From an uncultured Clostridia bacterium (GTDB lineage: Bacteria; Bacillota; Clostridia; Christensenellales; CAG-138): DNA of 36,076 bases. Positions 1 through 6,858 of the stretch are shown in pieces. A model generated the notes under the pieces. The model searched no databases, had not been told where the DNA came from, and saw only the letters and a program-made list of their open reading frames with translations. Positions within the stretch are counted from its first letter, which is position 1. Each line of letters starts with the position of its first letter. Location: the NCBI GenBank assembly GCA_937915925.1, contig CALGGM010000069.1, positions 1 through 36,076 on the forward strand, written 5' to 3'. Made by a program: the position numbers and the translations under genes.

Positions 1-323
1 CTTTCCTCTCCTTTTTTGTCATTTAAGCTTTGTCCAAATTTATTATACCACTTTCTTGCTCCTCAGAATGACATGCCCTCTTGGCTCTCCTGTGCACGGG
101 GCTGTCAGCGAAGCTAACCGGGGGATTGTTTCTTGCACCGCAAGTCTTTTGACGGGACGCCGGGGTCGGCTTGACCACTTCGCTTCGCTCCGTTACAGCG
201 GTGCCGTCGCGCGCTTCCCGCGCGTCGCCATCTCCCCTACAATCCGTTGGCACAATTCTTGCCCTCCCTGTGTAAGGGAGGGTGGATCGGCGCAGCCGAG
301 ACGGAAGGGTTGTTATAGAACAC
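1..323. repeat. Intergenic block of dispersed palindromic repeats
   Basis: No credible gene is seen here. The block is a mosaic of elements that recur elsewhere in the window. A half copy of the CTCAGAATGAC element lies near 62-73. A segment near 135-168 (ACCGCAAGTCTTTTGACGGG core) reappears inverted at the far right end of the window. A segment near 176-231 (CGCTCCGTTACAGCGGT core) recurs near 10699-10757, inverted near 11030-11087, and partly near 26547-26597. A CTGTGTAAGGGAGGGTGGATC element near 270-310 recurs inverted at about 24770-24820. The short ORFs that cross it are translations of repeats. It follows the 3' end of the GntR gene, so its hairpins may help end that transcript. Confidence 0.7.
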
Positions 324-689
324 TCAAAACCGTTCGTCAATCAGGGAAAGCAGCTCGTCCTTTGTGACGCCGAGCGCCTTTGCGTCGGCGATCAGCGCGT
401 CCGCTCCGGCGGCGAGCTTTTGCGCGCGCTTATCCTCGATGCCCTGTTCGGAGATCGGCGCGACGAAGCACCCGCTGCCCGCGCGCGTCAGAAGATACCC
501 GTCGCGCTCAAGCGCTTCCCACGCGCCGCGCACCGTGATCATGGACACGCCGAGCTCTTTTGAGACCGTACGGATCGGCGGCAGCGGCGTGCCCGCGGGC
601 AAGGCGCCCGAAAGCACGTCGGCTGCGATCTGCTCATACAGCTGCCGGTAGATCGGCGTTTTGTCGTTTGGGTTGACGGACAGCCTCAT
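324..689 (-). CDS. GntR-family regulator, YtrA subfamily
   Basis: This is a 121-residue transcription factor. Residues 1-75 form a GntR-type winged helix (IYRQLYEQIAADVLSG, then LPPIRTVSKELGVSMITVRGA and an ALERDGYL wing). The short C-terminal tail of about 45 residues, with no large effector domain, is typical of the YtrA subfamily. It is the last gene of a three-gene operon; its ATG overlaps the permease stop in an ATGA junction. YtrA proteins usually repress their own ABC-transporter operon and respond to cell-wall-active compounds, so autoregulation through the inverted repeat at 2247-2262 is the natural inference. The ligand is unknown. Confidence 0.9.
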   Translation of the reverse strand: MRLSVNPNDKTPIYRQLYEQIAADVLSGALPAGTPLPPIRTVSKELGVSMITVRGAWEALERDGYLLTRAGSGCFVAPISEQGIEDKRAQKLAAGADALIADAKALGVTKDELLSLIDERF

Positions 690-1381
690 TGCACGCTGAC
701 CTTTTCGTAGCGCTTAATGGAGATGCGGGAGGCAAGCAGCGTGCAGACGATGTAGATGAGCAGCGCTGCACCGAACAGGATCGCCTGTACCGTCCATGCC
801 TCGGCAGTCTTCGGCATGCAGTCGATAGTCTCGTGGATGAAGCGGAAAAACGCAATGTCCGCGCCGCTTTCCGCGACCGCGTTGGACGCGATCATCAGCC
901 CTTCCGAGAGCACGATCCAGATCCACACGCCGATCGCGCTCTTCAAAAACGCCGAACCCGCCTTGTAGCCGGTCTTATAAAAGCTCGGCAGATAGATCGC
1001 GTTGAAAATCGCAAACAGCACAAGCGCGAACGCAAGAAGGGAAAGGCCATGGTCCGTGCCGCCGGCGTTCGTTTCCGGCATCGCGACGAGCGCGAGCGCG
1101 CACATGCCCGCCATCAGCATGAGGTCGATCACCTGAATGATCACGACAAACCACACGCGCGCCTTGACCGCCTGCGCTTTGCTTACCGGCAGCATGGCGG
1201 TATACATCGCGTCGCCGTTTTCGCGCGCCTGCTGGAAGCAGAAAAAGATCGCATTGCAGACGAAGAAGCACGAAACAAGGTACGGATAGTTCGGGATCAG
1301 CAGCATCAGAACGAGCGCAAGATAGATGTACAGCGCGGGATGCAGACAGAGTTTGAATTCCTTATTCAGCAGCGCTTTCAT
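686..1381 (-). CDS. ABC-2 type transporter permease
   Basis: This 231-residue integral membrane protein has about six predicted hydrophobic segments, beginning at residues 14-45 (ALYIYLALVLMLLIPNYPYL) and ending near residues 200-220. The N-terminus MKALLNKEFKL resembles ABC-2 permeases of the YtrC/YtrD or BcrB type. It overlaps the upstream ATPase gene by 20 bp and the downstream GntR gene by 4 bp, which implies translational coupling and a shared complex. With the ATPase it would form a small exporter or bacitracin-type resistance and stress transporter. The substrate cannot be told from the sequence. Confidence 0.8.
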   Translation of the reverse strand: MKALLNKEFKLCLHPALYIYLALVLMLLIPNYPYLVSCFFVCNAIFFCFQQARENGDAMYTAMLPVSKAQAVKARVWFVVIIQVIDLMLMAGMCALALVAMPETNAGGTDHGLSLLAFALVLFAIFNAIYLPSFYKTGYKAGSAFLKSAIGVWIWIVLSEGLMIASNAVAESGADIAFFRFIHETIDCMPKTAEAWTVQAILFGAALLIYIVCTLLASRISIKRYEKVSVQ

Positions 1382-2225
1382 GGCCGTCCTCCTTTTCCGT
1401 GTAGATCATAATGGATTCCATATCCGCGGGCGCAATCTTCAAGCCTTCGGCGCGCTCCGCGTCGTCGCGGCGCATCAGCCCCGTAAAGCCGAACGCGTGC
1501 GCACGGTAGCCGATGAGCCGATCGCGGAAGCGGTCGAGCTGTTCCGCTTCGCCGGACACGAGACGGTACGCGTCCTTAAAGCTGTCGGCGTCGGTCGACA
1601 CGACGATTTTGCCGCCCTTGATGTAGGTGATGTAGTCCGCGCACTTTTCGAGGTCCGAAATGATGTGCGTCGAAAAGAGAATGCTGTGCTCGCCGTCCTC
1701 GATGATGTCGCGAAAGATGTCGAGCAGCTCGTCGCGCGAGACGGGGTCCAGCCCGCTTGTCGGCTCGTCGAGGATCAAAAGCTTCGCTCTGTGCGAGAGC
1801 GCAAGCGCGAGCGCGAACTTTACGCGCATGCCCTGAGAAAGCTCGGAAATCTTCTTCTCCGGATCGAGCGAGAAGCGCTTTAACAGCGTTTCATACGTCG
1901 CGTCGTCCCATTCCGGATAGAACTGCTTCGTCACCGCCGCGATCGCCTTGAGCTTTTTCCGCTTATAAAAGCTGAATTCGCCGAGCACCAGACCGATCTG
2001 CTTCTTGCATGCGGTCTCGTTCGCCCAAAGGTCCGTCCCCTCGAACAGGACCGTGCCGCCGTCCGCGCGAACAAGGTTCAGCACCGACTTGATCGTCGTC
2101 GTCTTGCCCGCGCCGTTGCGCCCGATAAAGCCCATGATGCTGCCTTCCTCGACGTCGAAGCTGACGTTGTCCAGCGTAAAGCCCGGGTATTCCTTTCGGA
2201 GCCCCTTGATTTCGAGAATCTGCAT
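1362..2225 (-). CDS. ABC transporter ATP-binding protein
   Basis: This 287-residue ATPase has a Walker A (GRNGAGKTTT), a signature motif in the form LSQGMRVKFALALA, and a Walker B (LLILDEPTSGLDP) followed by the switch histidine (STH). The C-terminal 70 residues form the extension seen in YtrB/BcrA-type proteins. I chose the ATG at 2225 because AGGAGG lies 4-5 bases upstream; an in-frame ATG at 2261 lies inside the promoter and operator. It is the first gene of the ATPase-permease-GntR operon. Confidence 0.92.
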   Translation of the reverse strand: MQILEIKGLRKEYPGFTLDNVSFDVEEGSIMGFIGRNGAGKTTTIKSVLNLVRADGGTVLFEGTDLWANETACKKQIGLVLGEFSFYKRKKLKAIAAVTKQFYPEWDDATYETLLKRFSLDPEKKISELSQGMRVKFALALALSHRAKLLILDEPTSGLDPVSRDELLDIFRDIIEDGEHSILFSTHIISDLEKCADYITYIKGGKIVVSTDADSFKDAYRLVSGEAEQLDRFRDRLIGYRAHAFGFTGLMRRDDAERAEGLKIAPADMESIMIYTEKEDGHESAAE

Positions 2226-2246
2226 ATGTCCTCCTAAATTGTGCTT

Positions 2247-2288
2247 ATTGTGCATACACAATTATAACACTTTATACACGGTTGTCAA
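2247..2288 (-). promoter_or_regulatory. Promoter and candidate GntR/YtrA operator
   Basis: On the minus strand there is a consensus -35 TTGACA (2283-2288), a 16-base spacer and a perfect -10 TATAAT (2261-2266). Over the expected transcription start lies the inverted repeat ATTGTG-CATA-CACAAT (2247-2262). Its position directly after the -10 suits repression by the GntR protein encoded at the end of this operon. Assigning the operator to that regulator is inference. Confidence 0.75.
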
Positions 2289-2316
2289 GAGGGAACGCGA
2301 GATTTTTACAAAAAGG

Positions 2317-2345
2317 TTTTCAAACGCGGCGCGCTGTGGTACACT
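2317..2345 (+). promoter_or_regulatory. Candidate promoter of the redox trio
   Basis: A TTTTCA -35-like hexamer (2317-2322) and a TACACT -10-like hexamer (2340-2345) are separated by 17 bases. They lie about 28 bases before the TlpA-like start codon, whose AAGGAG ribosome binding site has good spacing. Both hexamers are imperfect. Confidence 0.45.
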
Positions 2346-2372
2346 AAGAAAAAACATGAAGGAGCTACTGTC

Positions 2373-2990
2373 ATGAAACGCTGGATGATCCTGCTGCTTT
2401 GCGCGGCGCTGTGCCTGACGTCGGGCTGCGTGTCCAAGAACCCGATCGCGTACACGCCGATCGAGCCGATCGAGGTCGAGGAGACGACGCCGATCGAGCC
2501 GGAGACGCCTTCCGATCCCGAGCCGTCCGAAGCGACGGAGCCGCAGCCGGCGGTGAACGAAGCCGGAAGGACGGCGGAGGACGCGGACCTGCACTTTGAC
2601 GCCGTGACGATCGACGGCAAAGCGATCGACGACAGCATGATCCGCCCGTACGACCTCGTGATCGTCAACTGCTGGGCGGAATGGTGTCCGCCGTGCGTGG
2701 GCGAGATGCCGGAGCTGGAGCGCATCCATCAGGAGTACCCGAACGTGCTGCTGCTCGGCGTGCTGTCGTTCTCCTATGACATGGACGGCGCGAAGGAAAC
2801 CGTCTCCGATACGGGCGTCACGTACCCCATGTTTGAGCCTGCGGGATCGCTCGTGAAGCTTGTGAACCGGTTCGACGCGATCCCCGCGACCATGTTCTTC
2901 GACAACGCCGGAAACGAGATCGCAGACCCGATCGTCGGCGCGATGAACTATCAGCAGTGGAAAGCCGTCATCGAGGACCTGCTGCCGTGA
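2373..2990 (+). CDS. TlpA-like thioredoxin-fold lipoprotein
   Basis: This 205-residue protein has a lipoprotein signal peptide with lipobox LTSGC (Cys19). An acidic, Pro/Glu-rich spacer covers residues 25-65. A thioredoxin fold follows, with the redox motif WCPPC at residues 104-108 and a cis-proline region near IPATMF. The family (TlpA/ResA-like) acts outside the membrane as a thiol-disulfide reductase. Its stop overlaps the GTG of the CXXC peptide gene, so the three genes 2373-3998 are probably one transcript. No CcdA/DsbD electron donor is nearby; the Fe-S membrane protein downstream may fill that role. Confidence 0.9.
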   Translation: MKRWMILLLCAALCLTSGCVSKNPIAYTPIEPIEVEETTPIEPETPSDPEPSEATEPQPAVNEAGRTAEDADLHFDAVTIDGKAIDDSMIRPYDLVIVNCWAEWCPPCVGEMPELERIHQEYPNVLLLGVLSFSYDMDGAKETVSDTGVTYPMFEPAGSLVKLVNRFDAIPATMFFDNAGNEIADPIVGAMNYQQWKAVIEDLLP

Positions 2991-3133
2991 AGCGGTCCGT
3001 TCGCATCGGAATATTAGCCTTGCTCGCATGCTGCGGCACGGCTTTTCTGCTCTATGGAATTTTGAGGGGACAGGTTTCCTCCGTACTAATCAAGGCGACG
3101 CATATCTGTCTGGAGTGTATCGGCATTGGCTAA
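2987..3133 (+). CDS. CD1871A-type CXXC membrane peptide (48 aa)
   Basis: This small gene starts at a GTG that overlaps the TlpA stop and ends inside the start of the Fe-S protein gene. The product begins VKRSVRIGILALL, has one membrane segment at about residues 6-26, and ends THICLECIGIG with a C-L-E-C motif at residues 41-44. Small size, a single membrane helix, a C-terminal CXXC and a position between TlpA and a 4Fe-4S protein match what I recall of the CD1871A family of CXXC peptides. It would present a dithiol at the outer membrane face, possibly relaying electrons. Its role is unproven. Confidence 0.8.
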   Translation: MKRSVRIGILALLACCGTAFLLYGILRGQVSSVLIKATHICLECIGIG

Positions 3134-3998
3134 GGCAAAACGCGTAAAGGGCGAGTGGAAGCGGCTCACCGTGCAGGCGGCTGCGTTTCTTCTGCAGAAC
3201 CCCAAACTGCATCATTTCTTCCTCGGCACGATCGAGCAGGGCGAAACGAAGTCCGTCTGCGTGCCGGGGCTGAATTGCTATTCCTGTCCCGCGGCGATCG
3301 GCGCGTGTCCGATCGGCTCGCTGCAGGCGTCGCTGTCCGGCGGCTACAAAAAGCCCGCGTTCCCGTTTTATGTGCTTGGGTTTCTCATCCTGTTCGGGCT
3401 CACGCTCGGGCGCTGGATCTGCGGCTGGCTCTGCCCGTTCGGATGGGTGCAGGACCTTGTGTACCGCATCCCGTTTTTCAAAAAGCTCCGCACGTTTCGC
3501 TTTGAACGGTATCTTCGCTGGCTCAAATACGCCGTGCTCGGCGTGCTCGTGATCGGGCTGCCGCTGTATTCCGCGTTGAAGGGCGTGCTCGTGCCGTGGT
3601 TTTGCAAGCTCCTTTGCCCGTCGGGGACGCTGTTTGCCGGGATCCCGCTGGTGCTCGCAAACGGTAATCTGCAAGCGCAGGTCGGCTTTCTGTTCTGGTG
3701 GAAGGTCGGCGTACTTTCGGCGCTGTTGCTTCTGTCGCTTTTGATCTCGCGCCCGTTCTGCCGCTACCTCTGCCCGCTCGGCGCGATCTACGGGATGTTC
3801 AATCGGATCGCTTTAACGCATCTTTCTTACAAGGCCGAGGCGTGCGTGCATTGCGGCAAGTGCGAAGCGGTCTGCCCGATGGGGATCGATCCGAAAACGC
3901 AGTGCAATTCCGCCGAGTGCATCCGCTGCGGACGCTGCGCCCGCGCCTGCCCCACCGATTCACTAAACGTGCGCTTCGGGATCCGGGGGAAGGATTGA
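3126..3998 (+). CDS. NapH-like 4Fe-4S membrane protein
   Basis: This 290-residue protein has a TTG start (MAKAKRVKGEW) overlapping the CXXC peptide gene. An N-terminal Cys cluster (CYSCPAAIGACPIGS) is followed by about four membrane helices carrying the repeated CGWLCPFG, CPSGTLF and CRYLCPLG motifs of the NapH/NosR/RdxA group. Two C-terminal 4Fe-4S motifs are CVHCGKCEAVCP and CIRCGRCARACP. Such proteins pass electrons between the cytoplasm and membrane or extracytoplasmic partners. The neighbours suggest reduction of the TlpA-like protein through the CXXC peptide, an alternative to CcdA; this is inference. Confidence 0.88.
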   Translation: MAKAKRVKGEWKRLTVQAAAFLLQNPKLHHFFLGTIEQGETKSVCVPGLNCYSCPAAIGACPIGSLQASLSGGYKKPAFPFYVLGFLILFGLTLGRWICGWLCPFGWVQDLVYRIPFFKKLRTFRFERYLRWLKYAVLGVLVIGLPLYSALKGVLVPWFCKLLCPSGTLFAGIPLVLANGNLQAQVGFLFWWKVGVLSALLLLSLLISRPFCRYLCPLGAIYGMFNRIALTHLSYKAEACVHCGKCEAVCPMGIDPKTQCNSAECIRCGRCARACPTDSLNVRFGIRGKD

Positions 3999-4021
3999 GT
4001 TCGAGACGGCAGGATTTTCCA

Positions 4022-4082
4022 GTAGGGACGACCATCGGTCGTCCGTACCGCTGTTTGGCGGACGGGCAATGCCCGTCCCTAC
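4022..4082. repeat. 61-bp palindromic repeat with 9-bp terminal inverted repeats
   Basis: The element begins GTAGGGACG and ends CGTCCCTAC and contains two inner hairpins (GGACGACC-AT-CGGTCGTCC and GACGGGCAATGCCCGTC). Half-size relatives with the same GTAGGGRCG start lie at 6609, 6762, 10824, 26630, 35923 and 36024. It looks like a REP or MITE-type non-coding element. Confidence 0.75.
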
Positions 4083-4084
4083 AA

Positions 4085-4118
4085 ATGAATTGCCCTGCGG
4101 CATGAATTGTCCTGCGGC
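4085..4118. repeat. Two tandem 17-bp repeats
   Basis: The units ATGAATTGCCCTGCGGC and ATGAATTGTCCTGCGGC are adjacent and differ at one base. They lie between the palindromic repeat and the start of the CobW-type gene. No function is evident. Confidence 0.7.
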
Positions 4119-4232
4119 ATTCGGATAATCTCACAAAAAATCCACAATACAGCCCTTGCAAAAACAAAAAAGTGTGATAGGATAAATAGGAAATAAGAGG
4201 GGTACGACCCATTTAGAAAGAAGGAAAGAAAC

Positions 4233-5477
4233 ATGACAAAGATCGATATTTTCAGCGGATTCTTAGGCGCAGGCAAAACGACGCTCATTAAAAAGCTGAT
4301 TAAAGACGGTTTTGCCGGCGAAAAGCTCGTTCTGATCGAAAACGAATTCGGCGAGATCGGCATCGACGGCGCATTTTTGCAGGAAGCCGGCATTGAGATC
4401 ACCGAAATGAATTCCGGCTGCATCTGCTGCTCGCTCGTCGGCGACTTCTCGAAGGCGCTGAAAAAGGTTCTGGAACAGTTTAAGCCCGATCGCATCCTCA
4501 TCGAGCCGTCGGGCGTCGGCAAGCTCTCGGACGTCAAGCGCGCGGTAAGCGGCGTTCTCACCGACGACGTCGTGATCAACAGCTGTATCGCGGTCGTCGA
4601 CGCAAAGAAGGCGCGCGTCTACCGCAAGAACTTCGGTGAGTTCTACGTGAACCAGATCGAAGCGGCGGACTGCGTGGTTCTGAGCCGTTCGCAGGACGTA
4701 AGCGAGGAGCGCTTAAAGGAGGTCCTCGACATGGTGCGCGAGCTGAACGCGGACGCGACGGTCGTCGCCGCGCCGTGGGACACGCTGACCGGCGAGGCGC
4801 TGGTCTCCGCGATCGAGAGCCGCGACACGCTGAAGGCGTCTATGGAAGCGCTCAAGGCGGCGCATCATCACGACGATGACGAGGAGTGCGACGATCCGGA
4901 ATGCGAGTGCCACCATCACCACCATCACGACGATGATGACGAGGACGAGCACGAGCATCACCATCATCACCATCACCATGACGACGATGATGACGAGGAT
5001 GAGCACGAGCATCACCACCATCATCATGACGATGATGAGGACGAAGAAGAGCACGAGCATCATCACCACCATGACGACGATGACGACGATGAGGACGAGC
5101 ATGAGCATCATCACCACCATCATCATGACGACGATGATGACGATGAGGACGAACATGAGCATCACCATCATCACCATCATCACCACGGACATGACGCGGA
5201 CGAGATCTTCGAAAGCTGGGGCGTCGAGACGATGCACCGCTTCACCGAGGACGAGCTCAAAGAAAAGCTCGGAAAGCTCGACGACGAAGCGACCTACGGC
5301 GTGGTGCTCCGCGCAAAGGGCGTTGTCCCGGCGGCGGACGGCGAACAGTGGATCCACTTCGACCACGTTCCCGGCGAGATCGAGATCAGAAGAGGCGCTG
5401 CGGGCGTGATCGGGCGGCTTTGCGTGATCGGCTCGAAGATGCACGAGGACGCGTTGAAGACACTGTTTACGGAGTAA
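4233..5477 (+). CDS. CobW/G3E-family GTPase with long His/Asp metal-binding tract
   Basis: This 414-residue G3E P-loop GTPase has a Walker A GFLGAGKTT (residues 9-17), ENEFGEIGID, the metal-binding CxCC motif GCICC (Cys63, 65, 66) and EPSGVG. The usual NKxD is replaced by SRSQD. Residues 211-320 form a low-complexity tract of five or so units of the type DEDEHEHHHHHH, with about fifty histidines plus an ECECH segment. The C-terminal CobW domain follows (VVLRAKGVVP, HFDHVPGEIE). The family delivers metals (Zn, Co or Ni) to client proteins. His-rich loops store or buffer metal. A second G3E GTPase follows after 5 bases, so both probably act in zinc or nickel homeostasis. No Zur box was recognised upstream. 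Confidence 0.93.
   Translation: MTKIDIFSGFLGAGKTTLIKKLIKDGFAGEKLVLIENEFGEIGIDGAFLQEAGIEITEMNSGCICCSLVGDFSKALKKVLEQFKPDRILIEPSGVGKLSDVKRAVSGVLTDDVVINSCIAVVDAKKARVYRKNFGEFYVNQIEAADCVVLSRSQDVSEERLKEVLDMVRELNADATVVAAPWDTLTGEALVSAIESRDTLKASMEALKAAHHHDDDEECDDPECECHHHHHHDDDDEDEHEHHHHHHHHDDDDDEDEHEHHHHHHDDDEDEEEHEHHHHHDDDDDDEDEHEHHHHHHHDDDDDDEDEHEHHHHHHHHHGHDADEIFESWGVETMHRFTEDELKEKLGKLDDEATYGVVLRAKGVVPAADGEQWIHFDHVPGEIEIRRGAAGVIGRLCVIGSKMHEDALKTLFTE
4904..5192. repeat. In-frame tandem repeats coding the His/Asp tract
   Basis: Alternating runs of CAC/CAT and GAC/GAT/GAG codons form imperfect units of about 60 bp. Synonymous codons are mixed, so the repeat is better conserved in protein than in DNA. 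This suggests selection for the metal-binding tract rather than recent slippage. Confidence 0.8.
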
Positions 5478-5482
5478 TCGCC

Positions 5483-6424
5483 ATGATGCTTCCGGTCTTC
5501 TTATTCACGGGATTCCTGGACGCCGGCAAAACGACGTTCTTACAGTCGATGCTGGAGGATCCCGGCTTTAACGAAGGACAGCGCACGCTTGTGATCCTGT
5601 GCGAGGAGGGCGAGGAGGAACTCGATCCGAAACGCTTCTCCATCAACAACGTCACGATCCAGAAGGTCGAGAACCAGTCCGATCTCACGCAGGGCAACAT
5701 GATCCTGTGGGGACGTAAGGCGGCGGCGTCGCGCATCATGATCGAGTACAACGGCATGTGGCAGATGAACGACCTCTTTGACCGCCTGCCGGAGAACTGG
5801 GGCATTGCGCAGGAGACCATGATGGTCGACGCAAGCACGATCTCGGCGTACAACGCGAATATGCGGCAGCTTGTCGTGGATAAGCTGAACACGGCGGAGC
5901 TTGTCATCTTCACGCGCGTCGAGCCGGAGCAGGACAGAATGGAGCTGCATAAGCTCGTGCGCGGCATTTCGCGCGGGGCGCAGATCGTGTACGACCTCAC
6001 CGACGGCACGAGCGAGGAGGACGACATCGAGGATCCGCTTCCGTTCGACATCAACGCCGACGTGATCGAGATCGCCGACCGCGATTACGCGCTGTTCTAT
6101 CGCGACCTCGTCGATTCCCCCGCAAAGTACGAGGGCAAAACCGTCCGCTATAAGGGCTTGTGCGCAAACAATATGCGTATGCCAAAGGACACGTTTTTAG
6201 CGGGACGCCACATCATGACCTGCTGCGAGGCGGACATCGCCTACTGCCCGCTTGTGTGCAAGTGGGACCGCGCAAAGTCCGTTAAGCATAAGGGCTGGGG
6301 CGTCGTAGAAGGTCGGATCAACGAAAAGTTCTCGAACATCTACGGCAAGAAGGGGCCCGTCATCACGGTGCATTCCTTCGACACCGCATCCGAGCCCGAG
6401 CAGCCGGTTGCCACGTTCTATTGA
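5483..6424 (+). CDS. G3E GTPase fused to a DUF1980/TIGR03943-like C-terminal domain
   Basis: This 313-residue protein starts at the ATG at 5483, which has GGAG 8 bases upstream. Residues 4-20 hold a G3E-type Walker A (FTGFLDAGKTT). Unlike its neighbour it lacks the GCxCC metal motif, has IEYNGM in place of IEPSGV, and FTRVEPEQD in place of NKxD. From about residue 205 it changes to a region resembling the C-terminus of DUF1980 proteins (YEGKTVRYKG, then GRHIMTCCEAD with Cys247-Cys248, YCPLVCKW and WGVVEGRI). DUF1980 proteins (YcgQ type) and CobW GTPases share Zur-controlled loci in Bacillus, so the fusion points to zinc handling. Whether it still hydrolyses GTP is open. Confidence 0.85.
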   Translation: MMLPVFLFTGFLDAGKTTFLQSMLEDPGFNEGQRTLVILCEEGEEELDPKRFSINNVTIQKVENQSDLTQGNMILWGRKAAASRIMIEYNGMWQMNDLFDRLPENWGIAQETMMVDASTISAYNANMRQLVVDKLNTAELVIFTRVEPEQDRMELHKLVRGISRGAQIVYDLTDGTSEEDDIEDPLPFDINADVIEIADRDYALFYRDLVDSPAKYEGKTVRYKGLCANNMRMPKDTFLAGRHIMTCCEADIAYCPLVCKWDRAKSVKHKGWGVVEGRINEKFSNIYGKKGPVITVHSFDTASEPEQPVATFY

Positions 6425-6815
6425 GGCGACAACCCTTCCGTCTTTGCCTGACGGCAAATCCACCCAATCCCGAAACATGGTCGTTGCGCGTCGCTTCACT
6501 CCTTCAACTCCCTGTTTCGGTCGCAGTTCACCTCGCTCCTCCCCGCACTGCGGGCGCTCGGATCGCTGCCCCATAACACAGGGAGGGCAAGAAGGGTGTC
6601 AACGATATGTAGGGGGCGTCCTCCGGACGCCCCGCGATGCATCACGACAACGACGTTTGTCCCACATCGTTCCCGGTGTGTCATTCTGAGAAGCGAAGGA
6701 TCTTAAAGATTCTTCGTCGCTTCGCTCCTCAGAATGACACATGTTGCTTGCATGGCTTTACCGTAGGGGCGGATATCATCCGCCCGTGTAACGATCCCGC
6801 AAACAACCGCATAAC
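6425..6815. repeat. Intergenic repeat block between convergent genes
   Basis: This stretch between two convergent genes holds no credible gene. It contains a split element starting CAACCCTTCCGTCTTTGCC (6430-6600) that ends with CACAGGGAGGGCAAGAAGG, a GTAGGGGGCGTCC palindrome (6609-6635), a MITE-like element (6678-6739) and a second GTAGGGGCGGAT palindrome (6762-6785). All have relatives elsewhere in the window. Confidence 0.75.
6678..6739. repeat. 62-bp MITE-like element with 13-bp perfect terminal inverted repeats
   Basis: The ends are GTGTCATTCTGAG and CTCAGAATGACAC, and the interior contains AAGATTCTTCGTCGCTTCG. Half copies occur near 62-73 and at about 35967-36003. The structure suggests a non-autonomous mobile or REP-like element; there is no coding capacity. 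Confidence 0.8.
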
Positions 6816-6818
6816 ACA

Positions 6819-6848
6819 AAGCGCCTCCCATACGGGAAGCGCTTTTTT
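6819..6848. terminator. Bidirectional intrinsic terminator
   Basis: AAGCGC-C-TCCC-ATAC-GGGA-A-GCGCTT forms a 10-bp stem with one mismatch. It is followed by TTTTTT on the plus strand and by TTTGTGTTAT on the minus strand. It lies 11 bases past the stop of the DUF4179 gene and can end that operon. Confidence 0.8.
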
Positions 6849-6858
6849 ATATGCGGCG

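Noticed and set aside
56..367. Short open frames in repeat blocks (also near 6408-6912, 10631-10816, 26419-26949)
   Set aside because: They translate repeat elements (for example a TAVTERSEV-type peptide) and have no ribosome binding site or family pattern.
4120..4232. Zur box upstream of the CobW-type gene
   Set aside because: No sequence close to the Bacillus Zur consensus inverted repeat was found, though zinc control remains possible.
4904..5192. CRISPR-like or satellite array
   Set aside because: The repeats are in frame, code for His/Asp units and have no spacers.
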